64,000 bases of DNA from Tatumella sp. JGM91 (GTDB taxonomy: Bacteria; Pseudomonadota; Gammaproteobacteria; Enterobacterales; Enterobacteriaceae), in assembly GCF_018257575.1 (NCBI RefSeq), contig NZ_JAERJP010000010.1, forward strand, positions 55,259-119,258, given 5' to 3'. The position numbers were made by a program, and so were the translations under genes. Each line of letters starts with the position of its first letter. The first letter of the stretch is position 1. The notes beneath the pieces are model-generated. The model worked only from the letters and a program-made list of their open reading frames with translations. It did not search any database and was not told where the DNA came from. Shown here piece after piece: positions 19,296 to 31,737 of this stretch.

Positions 19296-19741
19296 TGGCA
19301 ACTATCGGAATTTATATCGGGACCGTCTACGGGAATGCTTTGCTGATTGGCGAACAGGCGGAGCCTTTACTGGCAGCCGCAGGGCACCGGGTACAGTTAT
19401 TTGAAGAACCGACCCTCAGCCAGTGGCTGGATGAGAGTATCCAAATCAGGCTGATTATTACTTCGACCACCGGACAGGGCGATTTTCCCGACACTATTGG
19501 CGGATTGTTTTCAGCGATGAAAGAGCAGCAGGGTTATCAGCCTGAGGTGCGTTACGGTCTGATTGCTCTCGGCGACAGCAGTTACCCGGATTTTTGCGCC
19601 GCAGGGCTGGCATTTGACCAGTTATTACAGCAGCAGCTGGCCCGGCGTATCGGTGATGTTCTGATGATCGATGCCGGTGAATATCCTGAGCCGGAAATGG
19701 CCGCTCTGCCCTGGCTTGAACAGTGGGTTACTTTGTTGTAA
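19295..19741 (+). CDS. yqcA: Flavodoxin YqcA
   Basis: This 148-residue, short-chain FMN flavodoxin is of the MioC/YqcA type. IGTVYGNA stands at the phosphate-binding loop, STTGQGDFPDTI and LGDSSYPDFCAAG at the flavin loops. Its redox partner is unknown. E. coli YqcA is 149 residues. It is the last gene of the yqcC-truC-yqcA operon. Confidence 0.93.
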   Translation: MATIGIYIGTVYGNALLIGEQAEPLLAAAGHRVQLFEEPTLSQWLDESIQIRLIITSTTGQGDFPDTIGGLFSAMKEQQGYQPEVRYGLIALGDSSYPDFCAAGLAFDQLLQQQLARRIGDVLMIDAGEYPEPEMAALPWLEQWVTLL

Positions 19742-20303
19742 ACGTGTCTTTTTCTGCCGTTTTGGTTACCGGCATGCTGTATCCGGCTGCCGGTGACGGA
19801 ACTTTTTGCCCCGCCCCCGGCCGGAAGTGGCCTGAACGCCGGGAGAGTTGTCATTTGCCCGGAGATATTTTTGTATTTTTTAACGCCACGTTAGCGTGTT
19901 TTTACGTATCATTAATCTCAGAAGCAGCAGCGGGCCGGATGTTATCATCGTCCCGCACAGCATATCCTAAGCGGACCTGCGTCATCTGCCGCCACTGCCG
20001 ACTCAGCATCAGAAGGTGTGATTGTTGTCTGAGGGCATATACAGCGGATTTTGATTGTCGAAAACCGTGATGTCACTGACAATAATGGCAGGGAACGGGG
20101 CAGTTGCGGGCAGTCGCTATTATGACCGTTTATTGTAAACATAAACTATACATCAGGAACCTGCCAGCCGTCAGACAGCACCGATATCTGCGTGCCCGGT
20201 TTTAATAAAAACGACTGACGGGTTCCATTCGTTCCCTGACATTTGCCGGACAATTTTCCGGCAGCCATCGGGCAATGTGCAATATTAAGAGAATAAATAA
20301 CTG
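19742..20303. other. Intergenic region yqcA to rlmD
   Basis: These 562 bases contain no recognisable gene on either strand. In E. coli, barA (sensor kinase acting on UvrY and hence csrB) is divergent from rlmD, but no barA start is seen here. The rlmD promoter must lie near the end, where the sequence becomes AT-richer (GAATAAATAA before the ATG). Confidence 0.5.
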
Positions 20304-21620
20304 ATGGTGCAATTTTACTCATCCGCGAAACGTCCCGGCCCCCGCAAAGAGCTGGTGGTTACTATTGATGACCTTGACCCTTTTGGTCAGGGGGTTGCCC
20401 GTTATCAGGGAAAAACATTGTTTGTCAGTGGTGCACTGCCGGGTGAAAAAGTACAGGTCAGGGTACTGGAAGATAAACGTCAGTACTCGCGCGGTAAAGC
20501 AACCCGCATACTGACAGGCAGCCCGCAGCGGGTGACACCTGCTTGTCCCCACTTCGGGGTATGTGGTGGCTGCCAGCAGCAGCATGTTGCCGAAGACCTG
20601 CAGCAGCAGAGCAAGGCCCGTGCTTTACAGCGTATGCTCAGCCAGTCAGCCGGAGGTAATATTGAGGTGCAGAAAATTATCCGGGGGGATAGCTGGCATT
20701 ACCGGCGTCGTGCCCGGCTGAGTTTGCGGTGGAATAAACAGCAGCATCAGCTTGATATGGGGTTCCGTAAAAATGGCAGTAGCGAGATCGTCAATATCGG
20801 GCAATGCCCCGTATTGGTGCAATCTTTGTCAGAACTGCTGCCGGCACTCAGGCAGTGTTTAGGCGGTTTGCAGGCAGTTCGTCAGCTGGGTCATATTGAA
20901 CTGGTACAGGCTGATAATACTGCCGTACTGGTGTTACGCCATCTGCAGCCACTTTCTGCAGGCGATATTGCAAAACTGGAACGATTTTCGCAGAGTCATC
21001 AGCTGACATTGTTTTTTGCTGCTGAGAATGACACTCTGCAGCATGTTTGCGGAGAACTGCCTTATTATCAGTCGCATAACCTGAAACTGACTTTCAGTCC
21101 ACAGGACTTTATTCAGGTGAATGATACGGTTAACCAGCAGATGGTGACTACCGCGATTGACTGGCTGGCATTACAACCCGACGACAGGGTATTAGACCTG
21201 TTTTGTGGCATGGGCAATTTCACCCTGCCACTGAGTAAGCAGGCAAAAAATGTAGTGGGTGTTGAAGGGGTTGCAGCATTAGTTCGTCAGGCAGCGTATA
21301 ATGCGCAGCATAATAATTTGCAGAATGTCACATTTTGTCAGCATGACTTAGAACAGGATGTGGCAGGACAGCACTGGGCGGCACAGGGGTTCAGTAAAGT
21401 ACTGCTCGACCCTGCCAGAGCCGGTGCTGCCGGCATTATGTCGCATATTATTGCGCTGGCACCTGAAAGAATTGTTTATGTGTCTTGTAATCCGGCAACC
21501 CTTGCCCGCGACAGTGAACCTTTACTGGCGGCAGGTTATTCCGTGCAACGGGTCGCCATGCTGGATATGTTCCCGCATACCAGCCATTTGGAATCAATGG
21601 TGCTGTTTAGCAGAACCTAA
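20304..21620 (+). CDS. rlmD: 23S rRNA (uracil(1939)-C5)-methyltransferase RlmD
   Basis: This 438-residue, SAM-dependent enzyme has a 4Fe-4S cluster. An N-terminal TRAM domain (about 15-72) is followed by the cluster cysteines Cys81, Cys87 and Cys90 ([10 protein letters not shown]) and Cys168 (GQCPV). The methyltransferase domain has [13 protein letters not shown], and the catalytic cysteine is in [14 protein letters not shown]. coli RlmD is 433 residues. It is followed directly by relA, as in E. coli. Confidence 0.96.
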   Translation: MVQFYSSAKRPGPRKELVVTIDDLDPFGQGVARYQGKTLFVSGALPGEKVQVRVLEDKRQYSRGKATRILTGSPQRVTPACPHFGVCGGCQQQHVAEDLQQQSKARALQRMLSQSAGGNIEVQKIIRGDSWHYRRRARLSLRWNKQQHQLDMGFRKNGSSEIVNIGQCPVLVQSLSELLPALRQCLGGLQAVRQLGHIELVQADNTAVLVLRHLQPLSAGDIAKLERFSQSHQLTLFFAAENDTLQHVCGELPYYQSHNLKLTFSPQDFIQVNDTVNQQMVTTAIDWLALQPDDRVLDLFCGMGNFTLPLSKQAKNVVGVEGVAALVRQAAYNAQHNNLQNVTFCQHDLEQDVAGQHWAAQGFSKVLLDPARAGAAGIMSHIIALAPERIVYVSCNPATLARDSEPLLAAGYSVQRVAMLDMFPHTSHLESMVLFSRT

Positions 21621-21652
21621 ACGACCGGACCGGTCGTCATGCAGGAGAAGTT

Positions 21653-23887
21653 ATGGTTGCGGTACGAAGTGCGCATATGAATACGGAGGGAGAATTTGCC
21701 CTCGAACAGTGGATTGCCAGCCTGGGGATTGCCAATGAGCAGTCCTGTCAGCGACTGGCGGACTGCTGGCGTTATTGCGAAACGGAAACCAGCCACCATC
21801 CGCTTCAACCGATGTTACTGTGGCGCGGTGTTGAAATGGTCGAAATTCTGACTGAACTCAGTATGGATAACGACACATTGCGGGCGGCATTACTGTTTCC
21901 GCTGGCAAATGAAAATGTGGTTACTGAGGAGCAGTTAGAAGAGCGCTTCGGCCCGGGCATTGTTTCACTGGTACATGGTGTCCGGGATATGGATGCCATT
22001 CGCCAGCTGAAAGCCACACATAATGATTCGATGGCATCAGAACAGGTGGATAATGTTCGTCGCATGTTACTGGCGATGGTGGAAGATTTCCGCTGCGTAG
22101 TGATCAAACTGGCCGAACGGGTTGCTCATTTACGGGAAATGAAAGATGCCCCGGAAGATGAACGGGTACTGGCGGCCAAAGAGAGTACCAATATATATGC
22201 TCCCCTGGCGAACCGGCTGGGTATTGGTCAGTTAAAATGGGAGCTGGAAGATTACTGTTTCCGTTATCTGCATCCGGATGAATATAAGCGGATAGCCAGA
22301 CTGTTACATGAACGGCGTATTGACCGTGAACAGTATATCGAAAATTTTGTAGACGGCTTGCGACAGGAAATTGCCCGTGAAGGGGTAAGGGCGGAAGTGT
22401 ATGGCCGGCCAAAGCATATTTACAGTATCTGGCGAAAAATGCAGAAAAAATCTCTGTCTTTCGATGAGCTGTTTGATGTGCGTGCGGTGAGGATTGTCGC
22501 TGAACGTTTGCAGGACTGTTACGGTGCGCTGGGAATTGTTCATACCCTGTATCGTCATTTACCCAGTGAATTTGATGACTATGTGGCAAATCCGAAACCG
22601 AACGGTTATCAGTCAATCCATACGGTAGTGCTCGGCCCGCAGGGCAAAACTGTCGAAATACAGATCCGGACCCGGCAGATGCATGAAGATGCTGAGCTTG
22701 GAGTGGCTGCTCACTGGAAATATAAAGAAGGGCCGGGGATCACCAGTGCCCGTGGTGCGGCTGGCCATGAAGAGCGTATTGCCTGGTTGCGCAAACTGAT
22801 TGCCTGGCAGGAAGAGATGGCAGACAGTGGCGAAATGCTGGAAGAAGTCCGCAGTCAGGTGTTTGATGACCGGGTGTACGTCTTTACCCCGAAAGGGGAT
22901 GTTATTGACTTGCCTTCCGGATCAACGCCCCTCGATTTTGCTTACCATATTCATAGTGATATTGGTCACCGCTGTATCGGTGCCAAAATTGGCGGCCGGA
23001 TTGTGCCTTTTACCTATCAGCTGCAAATGGGCGATCAGGTCGAAGTGATAACCCAGAAACAGCCAAATCCAAGCCGTGACTGGCTGAATCCTAACCTCGG
23101 CTATATTACTACCAGCCGCGGCAGGGCGAAAGTGCATGCCTGGTTCCGCAAACAGGACAGGGATAAAAATATACTGGCCGGACGTCAGATCCTGGACAGT
23201 GAATTGAGTCAGCTGGATATCAGCCTGAAAGAGGCCGAAAAACTGTTGTTGCCGCGCTATAACATGACGTCTGTCGAAGAGATTCTGGCGGCGATTGGGG
23301 GCGGCGATATTCGTCTGAATCAGATGGTTAATTTCCTGCAGGCGAAACTGAACAAGCCGACAGCCGAGGAAGAAGACCGTATCGCGTTACGCCAGCTGAC
23401 CCAGAAAAGCCATAGCCAGCAAAACAGTAGCAAAGAGAGTGGCCGGGTGGTGGTGGAAGGGGTCGGAAACCTGATGCATCATATTGCCCGTTGCTGCCAG
23501 CCGATTCCGGGGGATGATATTGTCGGCTTTATCACCCAGGGACGCGGTATATCTATTCACCGTGCCGACTGTGATCAACTGGCAGAGCTGATTAACCATG
23601 CGCCGGAACGTATTGTGGATGCGGTGTGGGGAGAGAGTTACTCGAGTGGTTATTCGCTGGTGGTACGGGTAGTTGCCAATGATCGCAGCGGCCTGCTGCG
23701 GGATATCACCACCATACTGGCCAACGAAAAAGTGAATGTACTGGGTGTCTCCAGCCACAGTGATACTAAAAAGCAGCTGGCGACCATTGATATGGATATT
23801 GAAATTTATAATCAGCAGGTACTGGGCCGGATTCTGGCCCGCCTGAATCAGGTACCTGATATTATCGACGCCAAACGTCGTCATTAA
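21653..23887 (+). CDS. relA: GTP pyrophosphokinase RelA, (p)ppGpp synthetase I
   Basis: This 744-residue, ribosome-associated enzyme makes (p)ppGpp when uncharged tRNA enters the A site. The domains are an inactive HD-like hydrolase region (about 1-200), a synthetase domain with YGRPKHIYSIWRKM and NPKPNGYQSIHT, TGS (VYVFTPKGDVIDLPSGSTPLDFAY), a zinc-finger/conserved-cysteine region (HHIARCCQPIPGDDIVGF) and a C-terminal ACT domain. E. coli RelA is 744 residues. The ATG at 21653 follows GGAGAAG. No mazEF toxin pair follows, unlike in E. coli. Confidence 0.97.
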   Translation: MVAVRSAHMNTEGEFALEQWIASLGIANEQSCQRLADCWRYCETETSHHPLQPMLLWRGVEMVEILTELSMDNDTLRAALLFPLANENVVTEEQLEERFGPGIVSLVHGVRDMDAIRQLKATHNDSMASEQVDNVRRMLLAMVEDFRCVVIKLAERVAHLREMKDAPEDERVLAAKESTNIYAPLANRLGIGQLKWELEDYCFRYLHPDEYKRIARLLHERRIDREQYIENFVDGLRQEIAREGVRAEVYGRPKHIYSIWRKMQKKSLSFDELFDVRAVRIVAERLQDCYGALGIVHTLYRHLPSEFDDYVANPKPNGYQSIHTVVLGPQGKTVEIQIRTRQMHEDAELGVAAHWKYKEGPGITSARGAAGHEERIAWLRKLIAWQEEMADSGEMLEEVRSQVFDDRVYVFTPKGDVIDLPSGSTPLDFAYHIHSDIGHRCIGAKIGGRIVPFTYQLQMGDQVEVITQKQPNPSRDWLNPNLGYITTSRGRAKVHAWFRKQDRDKNILAGRQILDSELSQLDISLKEAEKLLLPRYNMTSVEEILAAIGGGDIRLNQMVNFLQAKLNKPTAEEEDRIALRQLTQKSHSQQNSSKESGRVVVEGVGNLMHHIARCCQPIPGDDIVGFITQGRGISIHRADCDQLAELINHAPERIVDAVWGESYSSGYSLVVRVVANDRSGLLRDITTILANEKVNVLGVSSHSDTKKQLATIDMDIEIYNQQVLGRILARLNQVPDIIDAKRRH

Positions 23888-23969
23888 CCCACTGGCGGTA
23901 GTGGCATTCGCCTGTCGCGGGAGAATGCCGTTACTGTCAGGCCAGCCTTTCTTTTTACCGGACTGACCA

Positions 23970-24788
23970 ATGAATCAATCAGATACCGCACTGCAACGTC
24001 TGCTGGATATTATGCAGCAGCTTCGAGACCCGCAGCAGGGTTGCCCGTGGGATAAACAGCAAACCTTTGAGACTATCGCCCCTTATACCCTCGAAGAGAC
24101 TTATGAAGTGCTGGATGCGATTTTCCGTCAGGATCACCATGATTTGCGTGAAGAACTCGGGGATTTACTGTTCCAGGTGGTGTTTTATGCACAGATCGCC
24201 CGCGAGCAACAACTGTTCGATTTTTCCGATATCTGTAGCGCTATCAGCGAAAAGCTTGAACGGCGTCATCCGCATATTTTTGCCGGTAACAGCGTGACCG
24301 GGGTCGGTGAGATTAACCAGCGCTGGGAACAGCTGAAACAGCAGGAGCGTGAGCAGAAATCGCTGACTTCTGCGCTGGATGATATTCCGCGGGCGATGCC
24401 AGCCCTGATGCGGGCCTATAAAATTCAGAAGCGTTGCAGCAATGTCGGGTTTGACTGGAATGAAACCGGGCCGGTGCTTGACAAAGTACATGAAGAAATT
24501 GCTGAAGTGATGGAAGAAGCGACCCGGGAAGAGATTAATCCTCAGCGTCTGGAAGAAGAACTCGGTGATTTATTGTTCGCCACTGTTAATCTGTCACGTC
24601 ATCTTGGCAGTAAAGCAGAGACAGCATTGCAAAAAGCCAATGATAAATTTGAAAAACGGTTTCGTCAGGTTGAACAGATTATTGCCGGACAAGGACTGAG
24701 CCTGCCGGAGGCGACATTATCGCAGATGGAGGCCGCCTGGCAGCAGGTTAAACAGCAGGAAAAAAACGGTCAGGGAACGAATAACTGA
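23970..24788 (+). CDS. mazG: Nucleoside triphosphate pyrophosphohydrolase MazG
   Basis: This 272-residue enzyme hydrolyses NTPs and dNTPs to monophosphates and pyrophosphate. It has two tandem MazG domains: CPWDKQQTFETIAPYTLEE with EELGDLLFQVVFYAQIA, and a second with HEEIAEVMEEATREEINPQ and EEELGDLLFATVNLSRHLG. EExxD metal-binding helices are present in both. E. coli MazG is 263 residues. It follows relA by 82 bases. Confidence 0.95.
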   Translation: MNQSDTALQRLLDIMQQLRDPQQGCPWDKQQTFETIAPYTLEETYEVLDAIFRQDHHDLREELGDLLFQVVFYAQIAREQQLFDFSDICSAISEKLERRHPHIFAGNSVTGVGEINQRWEQLKQQEREQKSLTSALDDIPRAMPALMRAYKIQKRCSNVGFDWNETGPVLDKVHEEIAEVMEEATREEINPQRLEEELGDLLFATVNLSRHLGSKAETALQKANDKFEKRFRQVEQIIAGQGLSLPEATLSQMEAAWQQVKQQEKNGQGTNN

Positions 24789-28309
<3,521 letters not shown>

Positions 28310-28335
28310 ATTTTCTGCCACCTGCTAAGGTTATC

Positions 28336-28369
28336 AGCCCCCGGCGCTTCAGGGCCCGGGGGCTTTTTT
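28336..28369 (+). terminator. Rho-independent terminator of eno
   Basis: A 9-bp GC-rich stem, AGCCCCCGG (28336-28344) with CCGGGGGCT (28356-28364), is followed by TTTTTT. It marks the end of the conserved pyrG-eno unit and the left border of the tad region. Confidence 0.92.
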
Positions 28370-28380
28370 ATGTGCGGATT

Positions 28381-29763
28381 TTAATAACAGACGTCTGACG
28401 CATCCTGTAACTGCAGATTAATTTTCTCTATCTCCGCGAAACTGAGTAAATCAAACGGATAAATAATCCCGGCCCGTGCCTGCCGTTTTTCCTGCGGGAC
28501 GAGGCGAAAGATATCTACCGGAAAAAAGTAACGATTAATCAGCCCTTCGGGCAACTGACGGATCCCGGTATGAAAAGTCAGGAATCCACTATTTTCGCTG
28601 CCATCATAATCCATACCCGGCCATCGTTGCTGTATTCCTTCCTGTGCCAGAGCCACTTTCTGTTGCCGGGCTTGCAACCGGCCGGTCAGGTATTTCATAA
28701 AGTGCGGAGAATCAAGGAACGAACTGAGCAGCGCACTGGTCAGCGGATTGGTATCACTGGTCAGTAACGGGATAAATTGCCGTATCAGCTGTATAAATTG
28801 CGGAGATGCGGCGATACAGCAGACATTAATACCGCTGCCGGTCAGCTCAGCCAGATGGGTAAGATAGATGATATGCGGGTCAGGGTACTGATGCCTGAGG
28901 GCCGGGGTCACGGACTGGCCAAAGCCCAGCATCGCAAAGCAGTCATTTTCTATGATCAATGCATTATGACGACATGCCCATTCATACAGGGTGTGGCGTC
29001 TGCTGTCACTGAGAGAGACCCCCATCGGAAACTGACGCGCCGGTGAGGTAAAGATAAGGTCAGCGCCAGCCGCAGGGAAATCTGCGACACAGATCCCTTG
29101 CTGATCGACAGCTATCGGAAGTACGCGGAAATTGAGGCTGCGGAACAGTTCACGAACATGCAGCGGGCAGGGATCTTCTACCAGAATGGTGGGTTGCTGG
29201 CGGGTACTGGCAACACTGGCGCCGATCAGTAACAGTGCTTCCTGCATCCCGGAAGATAACACCATATTCTCTGGCAGCAGAGAGATACCCCGTGAGATCA
29301 GAATAAAGCGACATAAACTGTTTTTCAGCCGTTTATCGCTGACTTCCCAGCGATTCCAGCCGGTTTGTAACTGGGGAGAGCTGCTGCCCAGACACCAGCG
29401 GCGGATAAAATGCTTAGGTAATTGTGTGCGGTTATGACGTTCCAGCGATTGATAGGCTGCGGTCACCGGGGGCTTTTTTTCGCTGTGCGGTGGCTGTTTT
29501 TCGGCCGTCTTACCGATTTGTGGCTGAGGATCACGGCCTTCCGGGGCGCTGATCACCAGATAACCGCTGCGTTCATGCCCCTGGATATAGCCAAGAGACT
29601 CCAGAGTTTTATAGACCACCAGCACCGTCCCGCGGGAGACGTTATATCGATCACTCATGATCCGTATGGAGGGTAAAAAGTCGCCCCGTTTCAGGATACC
29701 TGAAAAAATCATCTGGCTGATATCATCAATAATTTGTTTTTTAATCGCTTGTTTGCTTTGCAT
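28381..29763 (-). CDS. MocR/GntR-type regulator with a degenerate PLP domain
   Basis: This 460-residue regulator has a GntR-type winged helix at 1-75 (LPSIRIMSDRYNVSRGTVLVVYKTLESLGYIQGHERSGYLV) fused to a fold-type I aminotransferase-like domain, the MocR layout. The domain keeps MQEALLLIG, VEDPCPLHVRELF and TSPARQFPMGVSLSDSRR. Where MocR proteins have the PLP-binding Ser-Lys of TFSKTL, this protein reads THLAEL (302-307), so lysine is replaced by glutamate. The EDDYD motif is ENDCF. It is unlikely to bind PLP covalently. It is divergent from the flp-tad operon and is the natural candidate to regulate it; this is inference from position. Confidence 0.82.
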   Translation of the reverse strand: MQSKQAIKKQIIDDISQMIFSGILKRGDFLPSIRIMSDRYNVSRGTVLVVYKTLESLGYIQGHERSGYLVISAPEGRDPQPQIGKTAEKQPPHSEKKPPVTAAYQSLERHNRTQLPKHFIRRWCLGSSSPQLQTGWNRWEVSDKRLKNSLCRFILISRGISLLPENMVLSSGMQEALLLIGASVASTRQQPTILVEDPCPLHVRELFRSLNFRVLPIAVDQQGICVADFPAAGADLIFTSPARQFPMGVSLSDSRRHTLYEWACRHNALIIENDCFAMLGFGQSVTPALRHQYPDPHIIYLTHLAELTGSGINVCCIAASPQFIQLIRQFIPLLTSDTNPLTSALLSSFLDSPHFMKYLTGRLQARQQKVALAQEGIQQRWPGMDYDGSENSGFLTFHTGIRQLPEGLINRYFFPVDIFRLVPQEKRQARAGIIYPFDLLSFAEIEKINLQLQDASDVCY

Positions 29764-30236
29764 CGATACATGTTCCCTATGAATATCACTTAGTTATTAT
29801 TTTTATTTGCAGATATAAATAGCACGATGAGAAAGTATTTCGCAAGATAAATAAACTATTGTTATCATTTTGTTTTAAAATATCCATGCATTGTTAGTGT
29901 TGATCATTTCATTTATCCTTCCATCAGGAGGAAGGTATTCATAGTCTGGATATAGTTTCATTTGTTATGAATTTTTCCTATGAAATTAAATGTCGCGTAT
30001 GCTCATGTTACGTTATTTGAGAATAACTAAAATCTAATAGCTGGTTTATATGACTGCTTTGTGTCAGATTATATTTTATATATAAACAGTGTCATTTTTT
30101 AATTTAACTTCTGCTACTTGTATATTCGGGGTCGGATCGTATTATTTTAGGGTGACCCGGGATGCCGGGGCACAGAGTCTGGAGCATTAATATTAATTAT
30201 ATTTAATAGGTAATATTATATTTAAGGATGAAGAAA
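29764..30236. promoter_or_regulatory. AT-rich divergent region between MocR-like gene and flp
   Basis: No gene is seen in these 473 bases. They must contain the promoters of the regulator and the pilus operon. A 16-bp dyad, GTTATT-TGAG-AATAAC, lies at 30012-30027, and a wider TTTCAT...ATGAAA pair at 29956-29985. Either could be an operator. The stretch is clearly richer in A+T than the backbone. An AAGGA ribosome site at 30224-30228 precedes flp. Confidence 0.5.
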
Positions 30237-30479
30237 ATGATTAACCAACTGACCTCGTTATCTCTGAAAGCTCAGCTTTTCGTGACTGAAAGCGGCCGGC
30301 GTGCATTTCAGGTAATGCGTAAGGAAGATGGCGTGACGGCCATTGAATATGCAGTGATTGCTGTGGCGGTCAGCGGTATGTTGCTGACGCTGTTTGGTTC
30401 TCAGGATGCGCCATTCCTGAAAGCGATTACCGATAAATTTACCCTGCTGGCAGATAATATCAAACAAGCGAATCCTTGA
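30237..30479 (+). CDS. flp: Flp-type pilin (type IVb prepilin)
   Basis: This 80-residue prepilin is the likely major subunit of the tad pilus. The positively charged leader ends at Gly32 before VTAIEYAVIAVAVSGMLLTLFG, giving the Flp motif with Glu at mature position 5 and a 48-residue mature pilin. The start is placed at 30237, because AAGGA lies 8 bases upstream; an in-frame ATG at 30228 would overlap that ribosome site. A stem-loop separates it from the rest of the operon. Confidence 0.93.
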   Translation: MINQLTSLSLKAQLFVTESGRRAFQVMRKEDGVTAIEYAVIAVAVSGMLLTLFGSQDAPFLKAITDKFTLLADNIKQANP

Positions 30480-30498
30480 TAAATGACATCACCTGTCT

Positions 30499-30525
30499 AT
30501 AAGGAGGAGCAGTTATCCTCCTTAT
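30499..30525 (+). terminator. Stem-loop between flp and tadV
   Basis: A perfect 10-bp stem, ATAAGGAGGA (30499-30508) with TCCTCCTTAT (30516-30525), has a 7-base loop. It has only a weak T-content after it, so it may stabilise the flp message or partly terminate, letting pilin exceed the assembly proteins. It also hides an AAGGAGG. Confidence 0.65.
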
Positions 30526-30537
30526 TCTGAAATACGT

Positions 30538-30957
30538 ATGAAGGTATTTATTCTTTTGCTGTTAGGGATAGTGCTGTTATCCGTCTGTTATACAGATATC
30601 ACTAACAGAAAAATAAAAAACAAGGCTGTCTTTCTGGTGGCTTTGTTTTCAGCTTTATTATCCGTCACCAGTACTGGCTCGTTAAATTTACTCTATCCGT
30701 TAATAGTGTTAATCGTCGGTTTTTTACTGGTGTTCGTCAATGTGATCGGTGCGGGAGATATAAAGCTTATTGCGGCACTCAGTCTTTCTGTTCCTGCAGG
30801 CCAGATACCCGAATTTATATTATGGATAACCTTATCCGGGGTGCCACTGATTCTGGTTGTCGTTGTACTGCGGCTGGTGTTACCGGCCAGAAAAACGATG
30901 ACCCTGCCTTACGGGGTTGCAATAAGTATCGGCTATTTACTTCACCTTTTGGGATAA
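30538..30957 (+). CDS. tadV: Prepilin peptidase TadV/CpaA (A24 family)
   Basis: This 139-residue, polytopic inner-membrane aspartic protease removes the leader of Flp and of the TadE/F pseudopilins. The two catalytic aspartates are Asp20 (CYTDITNRKIKN) and Asp74 in the GxGD motif (GAGDIKLIAAL). It lacks the methyltransferase domain of PilD, as usual for TadV. No good ribosome site precedes the ATG, so translation may be weak. Confidence 0.92.
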   Translation: MKVFILLLLGIVLLSVCYTDITNRKIKNKAVFLVALFSALLSVTSTGSLNLLYPLIVLIVGFLLVFVNVIGAGDIKLIAALSLSVPAGQIPEFILWITLSGVPLILVVVVLRLVLPARKTMTLPYGVAISIGYLLHLLG

Positions 30958-30969
30958 ACAGGACAACCA

Positions 30970-31737
30970 GTGAACCAGAGACTATTAGTAATTCTGGCTG
31001 TTTTATTACTTATTGTCGGGGCTTTTGGCTTGCTGATGAATAGCGGCCCGCCACCGCAGAGTTCTGCACCGGAGCCGCTGATGCAGGTCAGCTATTTTGT
31101 CAGCGAAAAGATATTGCCCACAGGCAGCCTGCTGCGGGATGAGGATTTCGTGATTAAAACCGAGTTCCTGCCTGCCGATAGCCGGGAGGCCACCGAAGAA
31201 TCTCCTGAATCATTGCGCGGGATGTTTCTGGTAACAGATAAAGCGCCAGGAGAGCGGATCAGTCCGGCAGATGTCAGTGTTGATGATCCAAAGAACAAAC
31301 TCGCGGCGGCCAATATGATCCGTTACAACATTGTCGTTAATGAGGAATTTACCGGTGCGTTACAGCAACTGCGTGCAGGTGATTACGTCGATGTATATTT
31401 GCGGTTTTCCTCAGAAAATACCAAAGCACGGCGTAAAAACAGCGAAAGCCTGTTATACGGAGAATCATCACTCAGTTTTTTCCGCATTTTTGAATCGCGA
31501 AGGGTGATCAGCCGCCCTGAAAAAGCAGCGCCTTCATTACTGGAGCGTAAATCATTGATAGAAAGCGGTAATAAGGGAGAAGTGACCGGCAGTCTGTCCC
31601 TTGATCTTGAACTGAGCCCTGCGGACCTGAAACGTTTATACAGGGTGACCCGGAAATACGACATTATTCTGTTTCCCGGGGGGGCCGGTAATGTTCAAAG
31701 GAAGACGTTGAGTGAACAGCAAGGAGCAGCTAAATGA
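30970..31737 (+). CDS. rcpC: Flp pilus assembly protein RcpC/CpaB
   Basis: This 255-residue protein has one N-terminal membrane segment (LLVILAVLLLIVGAFGLLM) and a SAF-like domain (VSEKILPTGSLLRDEDFVIK, KAPGERISPADV), then a periplasmic part. CpaB/RcpC proteins are thought to work with the secretin. The last 4 bases overlap rcpA. It could be called cpaB in the Caulobacter scheme. Confidence 0.88.
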   Translation: MNQRLLVILAVLLLIVGAFGLLMNSGPPPQSSAPEPLMQVSYFVSEKILPTGSLLRDEDFVIKTEFLPADSREATEESPESLRGMFLVTDKAPGERISPADVSVDDPKNKLAAANMIRYNIVVNEEFTGALQQLRAGDYVDVYLRFSSENTKARRKNSESLLYGESSLSFFRIFESRRVISRPEKAAPSLLERKSLIESGNKGEVTGSLSLDLELSPADLKRLYRVTRKYDIILFPGGAGNVQRKTLSEQQGAAK

